A stretch of 26,115 nucleotides of DNA from positions 1-26,115 of the forward strand of contig VAWY01000100.1 in the NCBI GenBank assembly GCA_005888335.1, in the 5' to 3' direction. A program made the position numbers and the translations under genes. Under the pieces are notes generated by a model. The model saw nothing but the letters and a program-made list of their open reading frames with translations. It did no database searches and was not told where the DNA came from. The stretch is from Actinomycetota bacterium (GTDB lineage Bacteria > Actinomycetota > Thermoleophilia > Solirubrobacterales > Solirubrobacteraceae). Shown piece after piece: positions 1-7,601 of the stretch (positions are counted from its first letter, which is position 1; every line of letters starts with the position of its first letter).

Positions 1-1569
1 CTCAACGCGCTCCCGGCGATCTGGTTCGTCGCGTTCGGGCTGCTGCTCGGCGGCTTCGCGCACGCGGTGTCGCGCGAACGGCCGGCCACGGCCGTGCTCG
101 CGCTCTACGTCGTCGCGCTGATCCTGGTCCTCCACGGCACGACGCCGCTGCTCTACGACGAGCCGCGCTACGCCTGGACCTTCAAGCACCTCGGGGTGAT
201 CGACTGGATCGCCTCGTCGGGCCACGTCGACCCCACGCTCGACATCTACAACAACTGGCCGGCGTTCTTCGCCGTCAACGCGTGGCTGAGCAGCGCGACC
301 GGGGTCTCACCGCTGGCCTACGCGGAGTGGTCCCAGGTCTTCTTCGAGCTGATCAACGCGGCGGCGATCCTGTTCGCGCTGCGGGCCCTGACCATCGAGA
401 CGCGGCAGGTCTGGCTGGCCACATGGCTGTTCCTGCTGGGCAACTGGATCGCGCAGGACTACCTCGCCCCGCAGGCGTTCGTCTTCCCGCTGGCCGCGGT
501 GCTGCTCGGCCTGTGCCTGCGGTGCGGCCCGCGGTCCGCGCGCGTCCCGCGCCCGCGCGCCGGGCTGGTCATGGGAGCGCTGTGCTACCTGGCGATCGTC
601 GCGACGCACCAGCTGACGCCCATCGTCGTGATCATCGGGGTCACCGTCCTCGCCGTCGCCGCGCGGCGTGTCCCGCTGTGGGTGCCGCTGGCGATGCTGG
701 TGATCGAGGCCGCGTGGGTCGCCCACGCGTGGGGCTTCCTGCACACCCACTTCAGCCTGTTCTCGTTCGACCTGGCGGGCAACGCCCATCCCACGCCCAC
801 GCCGCACGCCGCCGCCGGGTTCAAGGTCGTCAGCTGGGCCTCGCGAGCGCTCGTCGCCGTGATGTTCCTCCTGGCCGCGGCCGGCTTCTGGCGCCGGTAC
901 CGATCCGGACGCGGCGACCTCGCGCCGACGGTCCTGCTCGCGGCGGCGATGCCCGCCGCGGCCGTGCTCAACTACGGCGGCGAGGGCGGCATGCGGACCT
1001 ACCTGTTCGCCCTGCCGTGGCTCGCGTTCCTCGCCGCCGCGCTGTGCCTGGAGCCGCGGCGCCGCCGGCGCGGGACGGGCGCGGCGGCGGTCGTGTCCGT
1101 GGCCGCCGTCAGCGCGCTGGTCGGCACGCTCATGCTGTTCGCCTACTACGGGCGCGAGCTCATGGACCACATCTCCCGCGACGACGTCCGCGTCGCCCTG
1201 TGGTTCGAGCGCCACGCGCCGGTGGGCTCGGTGCGCGTCCAGGTCACCGCCAACATCCCCGAGCGCGTCACCGCGCGGTACGCGGCGCTGCGCGGCGGCG
1301 CCTACAGCAACATCCTGGCCAACCACCGGCCCTTCGGCGGCCACCTTCTTGGCGCCCGCGACCTTCCGGCGCTCGAGCTGTACCTCGCGCGACTGGGATC
1401 GACGCGCGACTACGTCCTGCTGAGCCCGTCGCAGGAGCACGAGGCCCGGCTGCTCGGGTCGGTCGCGCCCCACTCGATCGAGCGCCTCGGGCGGGCGCTG
1501 TCGCGCTCGCCGCACTTCAAGGCCGTCTACCGGTCCGGCCAGGCGGCGGTCTACCTGTGGACCCCATGA
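1..1569 (+). CDS. Polytopic membrane protein, GT-C-like glycosyltransferase (5' partial)
   Basis: The frame is open from base 1, so the gene begins upstream of the window. A GTG at 67 is only an internal candidate, because the residues before it (LNALPAIWFVAFGLLLGG) are another membrane segment. About ten hydrophobic helices alternate with short basic loops. After the helix following codon 67 an acidic pair lies in LLYDEPRYAW, where GT-C glycosyltransferases carry their DE/DxD catalytic loop, and a soluble C-terminal tail of about 130 residues follows. Lipid-linked sugar donors are the usual substrates of this fold, acting outside the membrane. The stop codon overlaps the deacetylase start (ATGA, 1566-1569), indicating translational coupling in a surface-glycan operon. 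Family is inferred from topology and the acidic loop; the acceptor is unknown, and an O-antigen ligase or polymerase is an alternative. Confidence 0.72.
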   Translation, partial: LNALPAIWFVAFGLLLGGFAHAVSRERPATAVLALYVVALILVLHGTTPLLYDEPRYAWTFKHLGVIDWIASSGHVDPTLDIYNNWPAFFAVNAWLSSATGVSPLAYAEWSQVFFELINAAAILFALRALTIETRQVWLATWLFLLGNWIAQDYLAPQAFVFPLAAVLLGLCLRCGPRSARVPRPRAGLVMGALCYLAIVATHQLTPIVVIIGVTVLAVAARRVPLWVPLAMLVIEAAWVAHAWGFLHTHFSLFSFDLAGNAHPTPTPHAAAGFKVVSWASRALVAVMFLLAAAGFWRRYRSGRGDLAPTVLLAAAMPAAAVLNYGGEGGMRTYLFALPWLAFLAAALCLEPRRRRRGTGAAAVVSVAAVSALVGTLMLFAYYGRELMDHISRDDVRVALWFERHAPVGSVRVQVTANIPERVTARYAALRGGAYSNILANHRPFGGHLLGARDLPALELYLARLGSTRDYVLLSPSQEHEARLLGSVAPHSIERLGRALSRSPHFKAVYRSGQAAVYLWTP

Positions 1570-2306
1570 TCCCCGTCCTGCTCTATCACTCGGTCAGCGA
1601 CGACGGCGACGCCTACGCGGTCGGCCGCGCGGAGTTCCGCGAGCACGTCCGGGCGATCGCGGCGTCGGGCCGCGTCCCGCTCGACGTGACGACGCTCGCG
1701 CGAGGGCTGCGCGGCGAGCAGCCGCTTCCCCCGCGCGCCATGGCGGTCACCTTCGACGACGGGTTCGCCGACACGCTCGCCGCCGTCGAACTGCTCGCCG
1801 TCGCCGGCGTCGCCTCGACCGTCTATGTGACGAGCGGCCACGTCGCGCGTCGCGGCATGCTCTCCGGCGCGGGCGTCGCCGAGCTCGCCGCCGCACCCGC
1901 GGTCGAGCTCGGCGCCCACGGAGTCCGCCACGTGCGGCTCGACGAGCTGGCGATCGGCGCCATCGACGAGGAGCTGACCGCGAGCCGCGCGTGCCTCGAG
2001 GACCTCGTGCAGGCGCCGGTGAGGTCGTTCGCCTATCCGCACGGCGCCTACGACCGGCGGGTGCGCAGCCGCGTCGCGGCCGCGCGCTACGCCTCGGCTG
2101 CGGCCGTCAAGAACGCGCTGTCGCACGCCGGCGACGACCCGCTGGCCGTCGCGCGCTGGACCGTCATGCGCGACACGCCCGCGGCCCGGGTGGCCGAGAT
2201 CCTGGAGGGGCGCGGCGCGCCGCTCGCGTGGCGCCGCGAGCGGCTGCGCACGCGCGGGTGGCGCCACGTCCGCCGCGCCCGCCGGCGGCTGGGAGCCGTC
2301 GCGTGA
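1566..2306 (+). CDS. Polysaccharide deacetylase (NodB/CE4 family)
   Basis: A 246-residue protein starting at the ATG inside the ATGA overlap with the upstream gene. It opens with IPVLLYHSVSDD, typical of CE4 enzymes. The NodB motifs appear in order: TFDDG (62-66; catalytic Asp and metal Asp), HGVRH (118-122; metal histidines) and FAYPHGAYD (155-163). CE4 enzymes remove N- or O-acetyl groups from polysaccharides using a divalent metal. No signal peptide is visible, so it may act in the cytoplasm on a lipid-linked intermediate or be exported without a classical signal. The C-terminus is a short, strongly basic tail (about 220-246), possibly membrane- or nucleotide-sugar-facing. It is followed by a GTGA overlap with a small membrane gene. 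Family assignment is firm; the substrate is not known. Confidence 0.9.
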   Translation: MIPVLLYHSVSDDGDAYAVGRAEFREHVRAIAASGRVPLDVTTLARGLRGEQPLPPRAMAVTFDDGFADTLAAVELLAVAGVASTVYVTSGHVARRGMLSGAGVAELAAAPAVELGAHGVRHVRLDELAIGAIDEELTASRACLEDLVQAPVRSFAYPHGAYDRRVRSRVAAARYASAAAVKNALSHAGDDPLAVARWTVMRDTPAARVAEILEGRGAPLAWRRERLRTRGWRHVRRARRRLGAVA

Positions 2307-2650
2307 CCGGCGCGCAGCACCGGCGCGCGGTCGTGCAGGCGGTGGCCGCGGTCGCCTGCGTCGCCGCGATCGCGCTGGTCGCGGTGAGCGCGGCGCCCGC
2401 CGCTCGCCTGATCGCCGTCCTTGGGGTCTTCACGCTGGCGCCGGGAGCGGCGATCGTGCCGGCGCTGCAGCCGCGCAGCGTCGCGGGCGAGCTCGGCATC
2501 GTGATCGCGACAAGCCTCGCCTCGGTGGCGCTCGTCGCCCAGGCGATGCTCTGGCTCGGGCTGTGGAGCCCGGATGCGGCGACCTACGCGGTCGCCGGCG
2601 TCTGTCTGGCGGTGCTGTGCGCCCGCGCGATACGCGCTCGGCGGTCCTGA
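2303..2650 (+). CDS. Small four-helix membrane protein, unknown function
   Basis: A 115-residue protein with GTG start at 2303, overlapping the deacetylase stop (GTGA, 2303-2306). Four hydrophobic segments lie at roughly 12-30, 34-54, 62-86 and 91-109, with short basic ends (QHRR at the N-terminus, RAIRARRS at the C-terminus). No catalytic motif is visible. The overlap with two glycan genes suggests an accessory role in polymer assembly or export, but that rests on position only. It ends six bases before the stop codon of the opposing flippase gene, leaving no room for a separate terminator. The start could lie further upstream in frame, but the 4-base overlap matches the previous gene pair and is preferred. 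Confidence 0.75.
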   Translation: MTGAQHRRAVVQAVAAVACVAAIALVAVSAAPAARLIAVLGVFTLAPGAAIVPALQPRSVAGELGIVIATSLASVALVAQAMLWLGLWSPDAATYAVAGVCLAVLCARAIRARRS

Positions 2651-2656
2651 TCGCCG

Positions 2657-4966
2657 TCAGGAACGCAGCACCGCGAGGACTGGATCGACGTTGCGGCGCA
2701 TCCAGCGCCGGTGCGAGTGCAGCGTGCTCTGGGCCAGCCGCTGGCCGACGTGCTGCAGCCAGGTGAGCAGCACCAGGTGGCGCAGCGCGAGCCCGTCGTG
2801 CGCCTGCGCGTACGGCGCCAGCAGCTCCAGCTCGAGCGCCGTCAGCGGAGCCCCGAGGAGCACGCGCCGCGCGATGTCGCCGAACGGCCGGCCCTCGCAC
2901 GCCGACCGCGTGGCGAGGACGAGGTGGGCGACGTCGGCGGCCGGGAGATCGAGCGCCTGCGAGGCTTCCCAGTCGACGACGCCCGTCACGGCCGACGCGT
3001 CCGCCGCGAGCAGCACGTTGCCGAGCCAGAGGTCGCCATGGACGCGGCCGGCGAGGAGCGTGCGGCCGCGCAGCGTCGACACGAGCTCGCCGCGCAGGCG
3101 CCCAAGCTCCAGGCTTGTCCAGCCGCGCGCGCGTTCGATCCGCTCGAGGCGCGCGTCCAGCGCCGTCGCGACCAGGTCGTCGTCGACGACGCGCGGGGCC
3201 GCCGTGGCGCGATAGAGCAGGCCCATCCCGTGCGCGGTGGCCATGAGCGCCCGGTCACGCGCAGTGGTGCGCGCGAAGCGGCGCCCGTCGACACCCGGGA
3301 GCGCGCGCTCGACGCGATACGGCTTGCCGTCGAGCGTCCCCTCGCAGACGACCTCGGGCAGCACCGACCTGAAGCCGTTCAGCGCCGCGATCGCGTGCAG
3401 CTCCGCGAGGTGGCCCCGCTGCGCGGCCAGCGCGGCGGCACCAGCCGCCGACCAGGCGATCTTGAGGGCGACGCGGGCGTCGCGGCCGGGGCCGGGGCCG
3501 GCGAGGAACACGACCACGTCGGAGTCCGTGCGGACGGGCCAGCGGGACCAGCCGTCCGCGCCGGCGACCGGCGTCGCGGCGAGCACGCGGGCGGCCAGCC
3601 GGCCGCTGCGCGCGCGCCGCGCCCAGGCGCCGCTGGCCGCGTCGCCGACCTTCGCGCGGAGGTCCGCCACTCGCGCCCGGTGCCGGGACCCCGCGCGGCC
3701 GTACGCCACGAGCCCGCCCGCCGCCACGCACTCGCTGACCAGGAAGCCGAGGCCGGCGCCGGTCGCGCCGAGCGCGTGAATCAGCGACGCGGCGAGGCCC
3801 AGCGCGATCGCCGCCTGGGCCCAGAGCGCGACGACCACCCGGCCGAGCCGGCGGTCGATGCGCGCGACGCTCACCGCCAGCGTCATCACCAGGTTGGGCA
3901 CGGCGGCCAGCGCGAGCAGTCGCAGGGCCGTCGTCGCCTCGCGGGCGTACGCCGGCCCGAAGAGCGAGAGGATGGTCGGCGCAAGCACGATGAGCAAGAC
4001 GACCGCCGGGACGAGCAGGCCGGCGCCGTTCAACGCGGCCTGGCGCACGAGCGTGGGCAGGCGGTCCTGCTGCGGTGACCCATGGAGGACGAGCGACGTG
4101 CCGATATCACCGGCGACGCCGTAGAGCGGCAGGGCCACGGCCCACGCCAGCGCGAAGTAGGCGGTCGTCGTCGCGCCGGCGACCGCGGTCACGACGACCG
4201 GCAGCAAGGTCGTCGAGGCGAGCCAGGCGACCGCCGCGGTGTAGTCGGCGGCCGCGTAGCGCGCGAAGCCGCGCGGCGGAGCGCGGCGCGACCACCGCGC
4301 CTCCGGGGGTCGGCGCGTCAGCCGCGTGAACACGAGGGCGTTGACGGCGACGATGGAGAGCAGCATCCCCACCGTCCACGACGCGAAGATCCCGTAGACC
4401 GGCAGCGCCGACGCGAGCGCCACGAGCAGCGCGACCTTGAGCACCGAGAAGACCGCGTTCTCGATCGGGACCCAGATCGCCCGACCCAGCGCGGTCAGCA
4501 CGCCGTCCTGGATGGCGAACACCGACCAGCCCACCGTCGAGAGCGCGAACGCCGCGGTCAGCGCTGCGGACGACCCGAGGAACGACAGCCGCGGCGCCCA
4601 GGCCGACGCCCCGACCACGAAGACCGCCGCCACGCAGGCGGCGACCAGGCCGCTCGCCGCGTAGGACCGCGCGATGTAGCGCCGAGTCCGCGTCCCGGCG
4701 CCGGGCAGGAAGCGCACGAGGATGTTCGGCAGGTCGAGGCACGCGACGCCGGCCAGGAACATCATGGCCGCGATCAGCGCCGCGTTGGTCCCGACCACCT
4801 GCGCGCTGTACGTCTTGGCGGCGATGATCCAGTAGACGAGCCCCGCCGCGGCGGTGACGGCGGAGTTGACCACGAGCGCGAGCGCGTCGCGGTGCATCGG
4901 CACCCGCAGCAGCTCGCGGGCCCGGCGGGCGAGGACGCGCGCGCGGACGGTCTCAGCAGCGCGCAT
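2657..4966 (-). CDS. Wzx/MATE-like polysaccharide flippase fused to an APH-type kinase
   Basis: A 769-residue protein from an ATG at 4966 that overlaps the upstream gene end by 14 bp. Residues 25-425 are a polysaccharide-flippase-like membrane domain with about twelve helices (for example VVNSAVTAAAGLVYWIIAA near 32-50). After a basic linker (about 425-465), residues 470-769 form an aminoglycoside-phosphotransferase-like kinase: lysine in VALKIAW (502), the catalytic loop VHGDLWLGN (642-650) with D645 and N650, and the metal Asp in GVVDWEAS (D665). All core kinase residues are present, so catalysis is plausible. Flippases move undecaprenyl-linked oligosaccharides outward; APH-fold kinases phosphorylate small molecules. 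The fusion suggests phosphorylation of a lipid-linked substrate coupled to export, or of a regulator. Domain calls are strong; coupling is inference. It is the last gene of the unit that begins at 10825. Confidence 0.88.
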   Translation of the reverse strand: MRAAETVRARVLARRARELLRVPMHRDALALVVNSAVTAAAGLVYWIIAAKTYSAQVVGTNAALIAAMMFLAGVACLDLPNILVRFLPGAGTRTRRYIARSYAASGLVAACVAAVFVVGASAWAPRLSFLGSSAALTAAFALSTVGWSVFAIQDGVLTALGRAIWVPIENAVFSVLKVALLVALASALPVYGIFASWTVGMLLSIVAVNALVFTRLTRRPPEARWSRRAPPRGFARYAAADYTAAVAWLASTTLLPVVVTAVAGATTTAYFALAWAVALPLYGVAGDIGTSLVLHGSPQQDRLPTLVRQAALNGAGLLVPAVVLLIVLAPTILSLFGPAYAREATTALRLLALAAVPNLVMTLAVSVARIDRRLGRVVVALWAQAAIALGLAASLIHALGATGAGLGFLVSECVAAGGLVAYGRAGSRHRARVADLRAKVGDAASGAWARRARSGRLAARVLAATPVAGADGWSRWPVRTDSDVVVFLAGPGPGRDARVALKIAWSAAGAAALAAQRGHLAELHAIAALNGFRSVLPEVVCEGTLDGKPYRVERALPGVDGRRFARTTARDRALMATAHGMGLLYRATAAPRVVDDDLVATALDARLERIERARGWTSLELGRLRGELVSTLRGRTLLAGRVHGDLWLGNVLLAADASAVTGVVDWEASQALDLPAADVAHLVLATRSACEGRPFGDIARRVLLGAPLTALELELLAPYAQAHDGLALRHLVLLTWLQHVGQRLAQSTLHSHRRWMRRNVDPVLAVLRS

Positions 4967-7601
4967 GAGCCCTGTGGCGCAGCGAGAGCGCGACGGCGCG
5001 AGCGAGCAGCCCGGCGCGGCCGCGCTCGCGCGCGCCGAGGACGGCGAGGACGAGCTCGCTCCCGGGCACTCGCGCCGGCGGGCGGCACGCCGGGCACGCG
5101 CCCGGCGCGTGGCCGATGGTCTGCCCCACGGCGAGCGCGAGGCCGGACTGGTACGGCCGCCGGACGGCGGGCACCCCGGCACGGCGCAGGTCGCCGGCCG
5201 CGTTGGCGACGGCGACGGCGCGGTCGGCGAGGCGCAGCATCGGCAGGTCCTCCGGGCCGTCGCCCACGGCGAGGGCGACGCCGGGGAACGGGCCGTCGGC
5301 GAGGCGCCCGAGGAGGGCGCGCAGCCCGGTGGCCTTGTCCACGGCCGCGGGGACGAGGTCGGTCTGGCCCTCGCCGTGCACGACGCGCAGCACGACCGGC
5401 GCGGCAGCGGCGAGGGCGGCGTGCACGGCGTCGGCAGCGATGGGTCCGCCGCCCGCGGGCCGGCGCGCGCGGACGCTGTGCCGGTGGTCGAGGCCGAGCT
5501 CCACGTCGGCGCGTGCGGCGAGCTGCGCGCGCGCCCGCTCGACGGCCGCCGCGGCATCGGGCGCGAGGAGCGCCACCTCTTCGCCGGCGCGGGCGTCGTA
5601 GAGCGCTGCGCCGTACTCGGCGACGCCGCCGGCCAGCCCGTAGGCGCGGCAGCGCTCGGCGACCTCGCCGGCGGACCGCCCGCTGACCAGCAGCGGGCGC
5701 AGCCCGTGGGCGAGCAGCGCGCGCAGCGCGAGCGCGCCGGCCGGCGACGGGCCGGGGAACCCGAGCGTGTCGGTCTCGAGCACGCCGTCGACGTCGATCG
5801 CGCAGCACGGCCCGCGGGCCGGGCGCGCCAGGTCGTCGAGGTACAGCGCCGCGACGTAGCGCTGCACGGCCCGCGCCGACGCGCGGCGGGCGGCGTGGCG
5901 GCTCAGCCGCCCGTCCCGGACCGCCGCCCAGTGGGCGACGAGCTGGTAGACGAGCCAGCGCTCGTCGTCGATCCACTCGCCCGTCTCGCCGGCGAAGGCG
6001 CGGCGCAGCTCGTCGCCGTCGAGCCGCTCCCACGCCGCCGCCGCGGCGACGTCGAAGGCGGCGTCGTAGCAGGCGAGGTTGCGGTTCGAGAACGCGCGCT
6101 CGTCGGTCTTGACCTTGCGCGGCCCGGCGAACCAGGTGTCGGGCGCCATCGCCCCGTCGACGACGGACGTGCGCCCGGAGCGCAGCAGCTCGCGCATCGC
6201 GCGGTCGAGGGCGGCGACGCGGACCGCGCGCCAGCCGCGCCCGTACGCCCGGCTGAGCAGGTTGCTGGCCACCTCCCAGACCGCATCCTCGCCGCGCAGC
6301 GCGGCGGCGCGGTCCACGGGCACGGCGGCCGCGCGCCGGCGCTCGGCGGCATAGCGGGCGACCGTCGCCGCATCGGCCGGCGACCGCTCGTCGGCGGGCA
6401 GCCAGCGCCGGTAGACGAGCCCGTCGACCACACCGTGGATCTCTGGCGTCCAGCCCTCGAGTCGTGCGCCGACCGCCAGCGCGTGCTCGCCGAAGTAGCC
6501 GAGGCCGGCGCCGCGAACCAGCACGTCCTCGGGCGCCCGCCCGCCGATCGCGACCCGGTAGCGCGCGGCGCAATGGCCGCGGCCCGGCCGGTCGGCGAGC
6601 GGCAACCGGCGCACCGAGCGCACGCGGGCCCCCGGCCACAGCCGCTCGAGGGTGGCGGCGACCGAGCCGGGCTCGAGCCGCTCGTGGACCGACCACTCCT
6701 CCCAGGGCAGCACGACGGCGGGCCAGCGCGCGAGCGCGGGCGGCAGCGCGGGGTCGAAGAGCGCGAGCATGAGCACGACCCGGCGAGGCGCGAGCCGCTC
6801 GATGGCCGCCGCGGCGCGAGCGAGCGAGGCGCCGCTGGACGGCGGGTCGTCGGTCACCGCGACCAGCCCGCCGGCCTCCGAGACGGCGCGCAGCGCCCGG
6901 CGCTTGGGCGCCGGCAGCGGGTGCCAGGGACGGAGGGTCAGCGCGACGGCGGGGGCGCCGCGCGCCCGCAGCAGCGCGGCGGCGAGCGGCGCCAGGTAGC
7001 TGCCCGACGTGCGCAGGCCGACGACCGCAACGGGCGCCGGGCCGGCGCCGGTCAGCGCCCGCAGCCGGTCGACCAGCCGGGCGAGGTCGTCGGGGTGCTG
7101 GTCGAAGCCGCGAAAGCACGACGGCAGGCGCACGCTCTGGGCGCCGAGCGCGGCCGCGGGCCGCTCGGCGGCGAGGGCGCGTGCCTCGCCGGCAAGCCCG
7201 GCGGCGAGGCGCCCGGCGACGACCGCGTCGGCGAGGCCGTCGACCAGCCGCCCGAGCCGGGCGTCCCAGCGCCGGAGCGCGCCGAGCCCGCGCGGCAGCG
7301 CGCCCAACCCCGTGCCCGCGGCGCGCGCGACCGCCGCGGTCCGGGACCACCCCGCGCCGCCGGCCACGCGCTCGACCTCGGCCAGCCGCAGATGGTCGGC
7401 CTCGAGGCGGTCCTCGGCGATCTGGCGCAGGCCGGCCGCCAGAAGGAAGGCGTTGAGCGCGTCGCCGGCCTCGGCGCGCTCGGCGAGCAGCTCGGCGAGC
7501 TCGCGCGACCCGTTGCGCAGCTCGGCGAGCGCGAGCGGACCGGGCGGCGCGCTCGCCGCGGCGGCGCGCGCCGCCGCCGGCGTCTCGACTGCCGCCGTCA
7601 G
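4953..7601 (-). CDS. Phosphoribosyltransferase-like / kinase-like / HAD phosphatase fusion protein
   Basis: An 882-residue protein if it begins at the CTG at 7601. Residues 1-155 are Ala-rich and helical. Residues about 160-300 look like a type I phosphoribosyltransferase: a loop VGLRTSGSYLAPL (194-206) after a beta-strand, and VTDDPPSSGASL (249-260), matching the acidic-pair plus (T/S)G PRPP loop. Residues about 345-595 resemble an APH/protein-kinase fold, with a divergent catalytic region around DGAMAPDTWFAGPRKVKTD (482-500) and FSNRN downstream, lacking a clean HxD. Residues 598-830 are a Cof-type HAD phosphatase: DVDGVLET (603-610), SGRS (640-643), K756 and GDGPEDLPML (780-789). It lies between a GT2 gene and a flippase-kinase. 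A role in making a phosphoribosyl-derived or sugar-phosphate precursor is inferred. The kinase call is the weakest; the HAD call is firm. Confidence 0.82.
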   Translation of the reverse strand: MTAAVETPAAARAAAASAPPGPLALAELRNGSRELAELLAERAEAGDALNAFLLAAGLRQIAEDRLEADHLRLAEVERVAGGAGWSRTAAVARAAGTGLGALPRGLGALRRWDARLGRLVDGLADAVVAGRLAAGLAGEARALAAERPAAALGAQSVRLPSCFRGFDQHPDDLARLVDRLRALTGAGPAPVAVVGLRTSGSYLAPLAAALLRARGAPAVALTLRPWHPLPAPKRRALRAVSEAGGLVAVTDDPPSSGASLARAAAAIERLAPRRVVLMLALFDPALPPALARWPAVVLPWEEWSVHERLEPGSVAATLERLWPGARVRSVRRLPLADRPGRGHCAARYRVAIGGRAPEDVLVRGAGLGYFGEHALAVGARLEGWTPEIHGVVDGLVYRRWLPADERSPADAATVARYAAERRRAAAVPVDRAAALRGEDAVWEVASNLLSRAYGRGWRAVRVAALDRAMRELLRSGRTSVVDGAMAPDTWFAGPRKVKTDERAFSNRNLACYDAAFDVAAAAAWERLDGDELRRAFAGETGEWIDDERWLVYQLVAHWAAVRDGRLSRHAARRASARAVQRYVAALYLDDLARPARGPCCAIDVDGVLETDTLGFPGPSPAGALALRALLAHGLRPLLVSGRSAGEVAERCRAYGLAGGVAEYGAALYDARAGEEVALLAPDAAAAVERARAQLAARADVELGLDHRHSVRARRPAGGGPIAADAVHAALAAAAPVVLRVVHGEGQTDLVPAAVDKATGLRALLGRLADGPFPGVALAVGDGPEDLPMLRLADRAVAVANAAGDLRRAGVPAVRRPYQSGLALAVGQTIGHAPGACPACRPPARVPGSELVLAVLGARERGRAGLLARAVALSLRHRAHARC

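Noticed and set aside
2711..4078. A 455-codon plus-strand frame antisense to the flippase-kinase gene
   Set aside because: Low-complexity Arg/Ala/Glu-rich sequence with no recognisable motif; the opposite strand carries clear kinase and membrane features.
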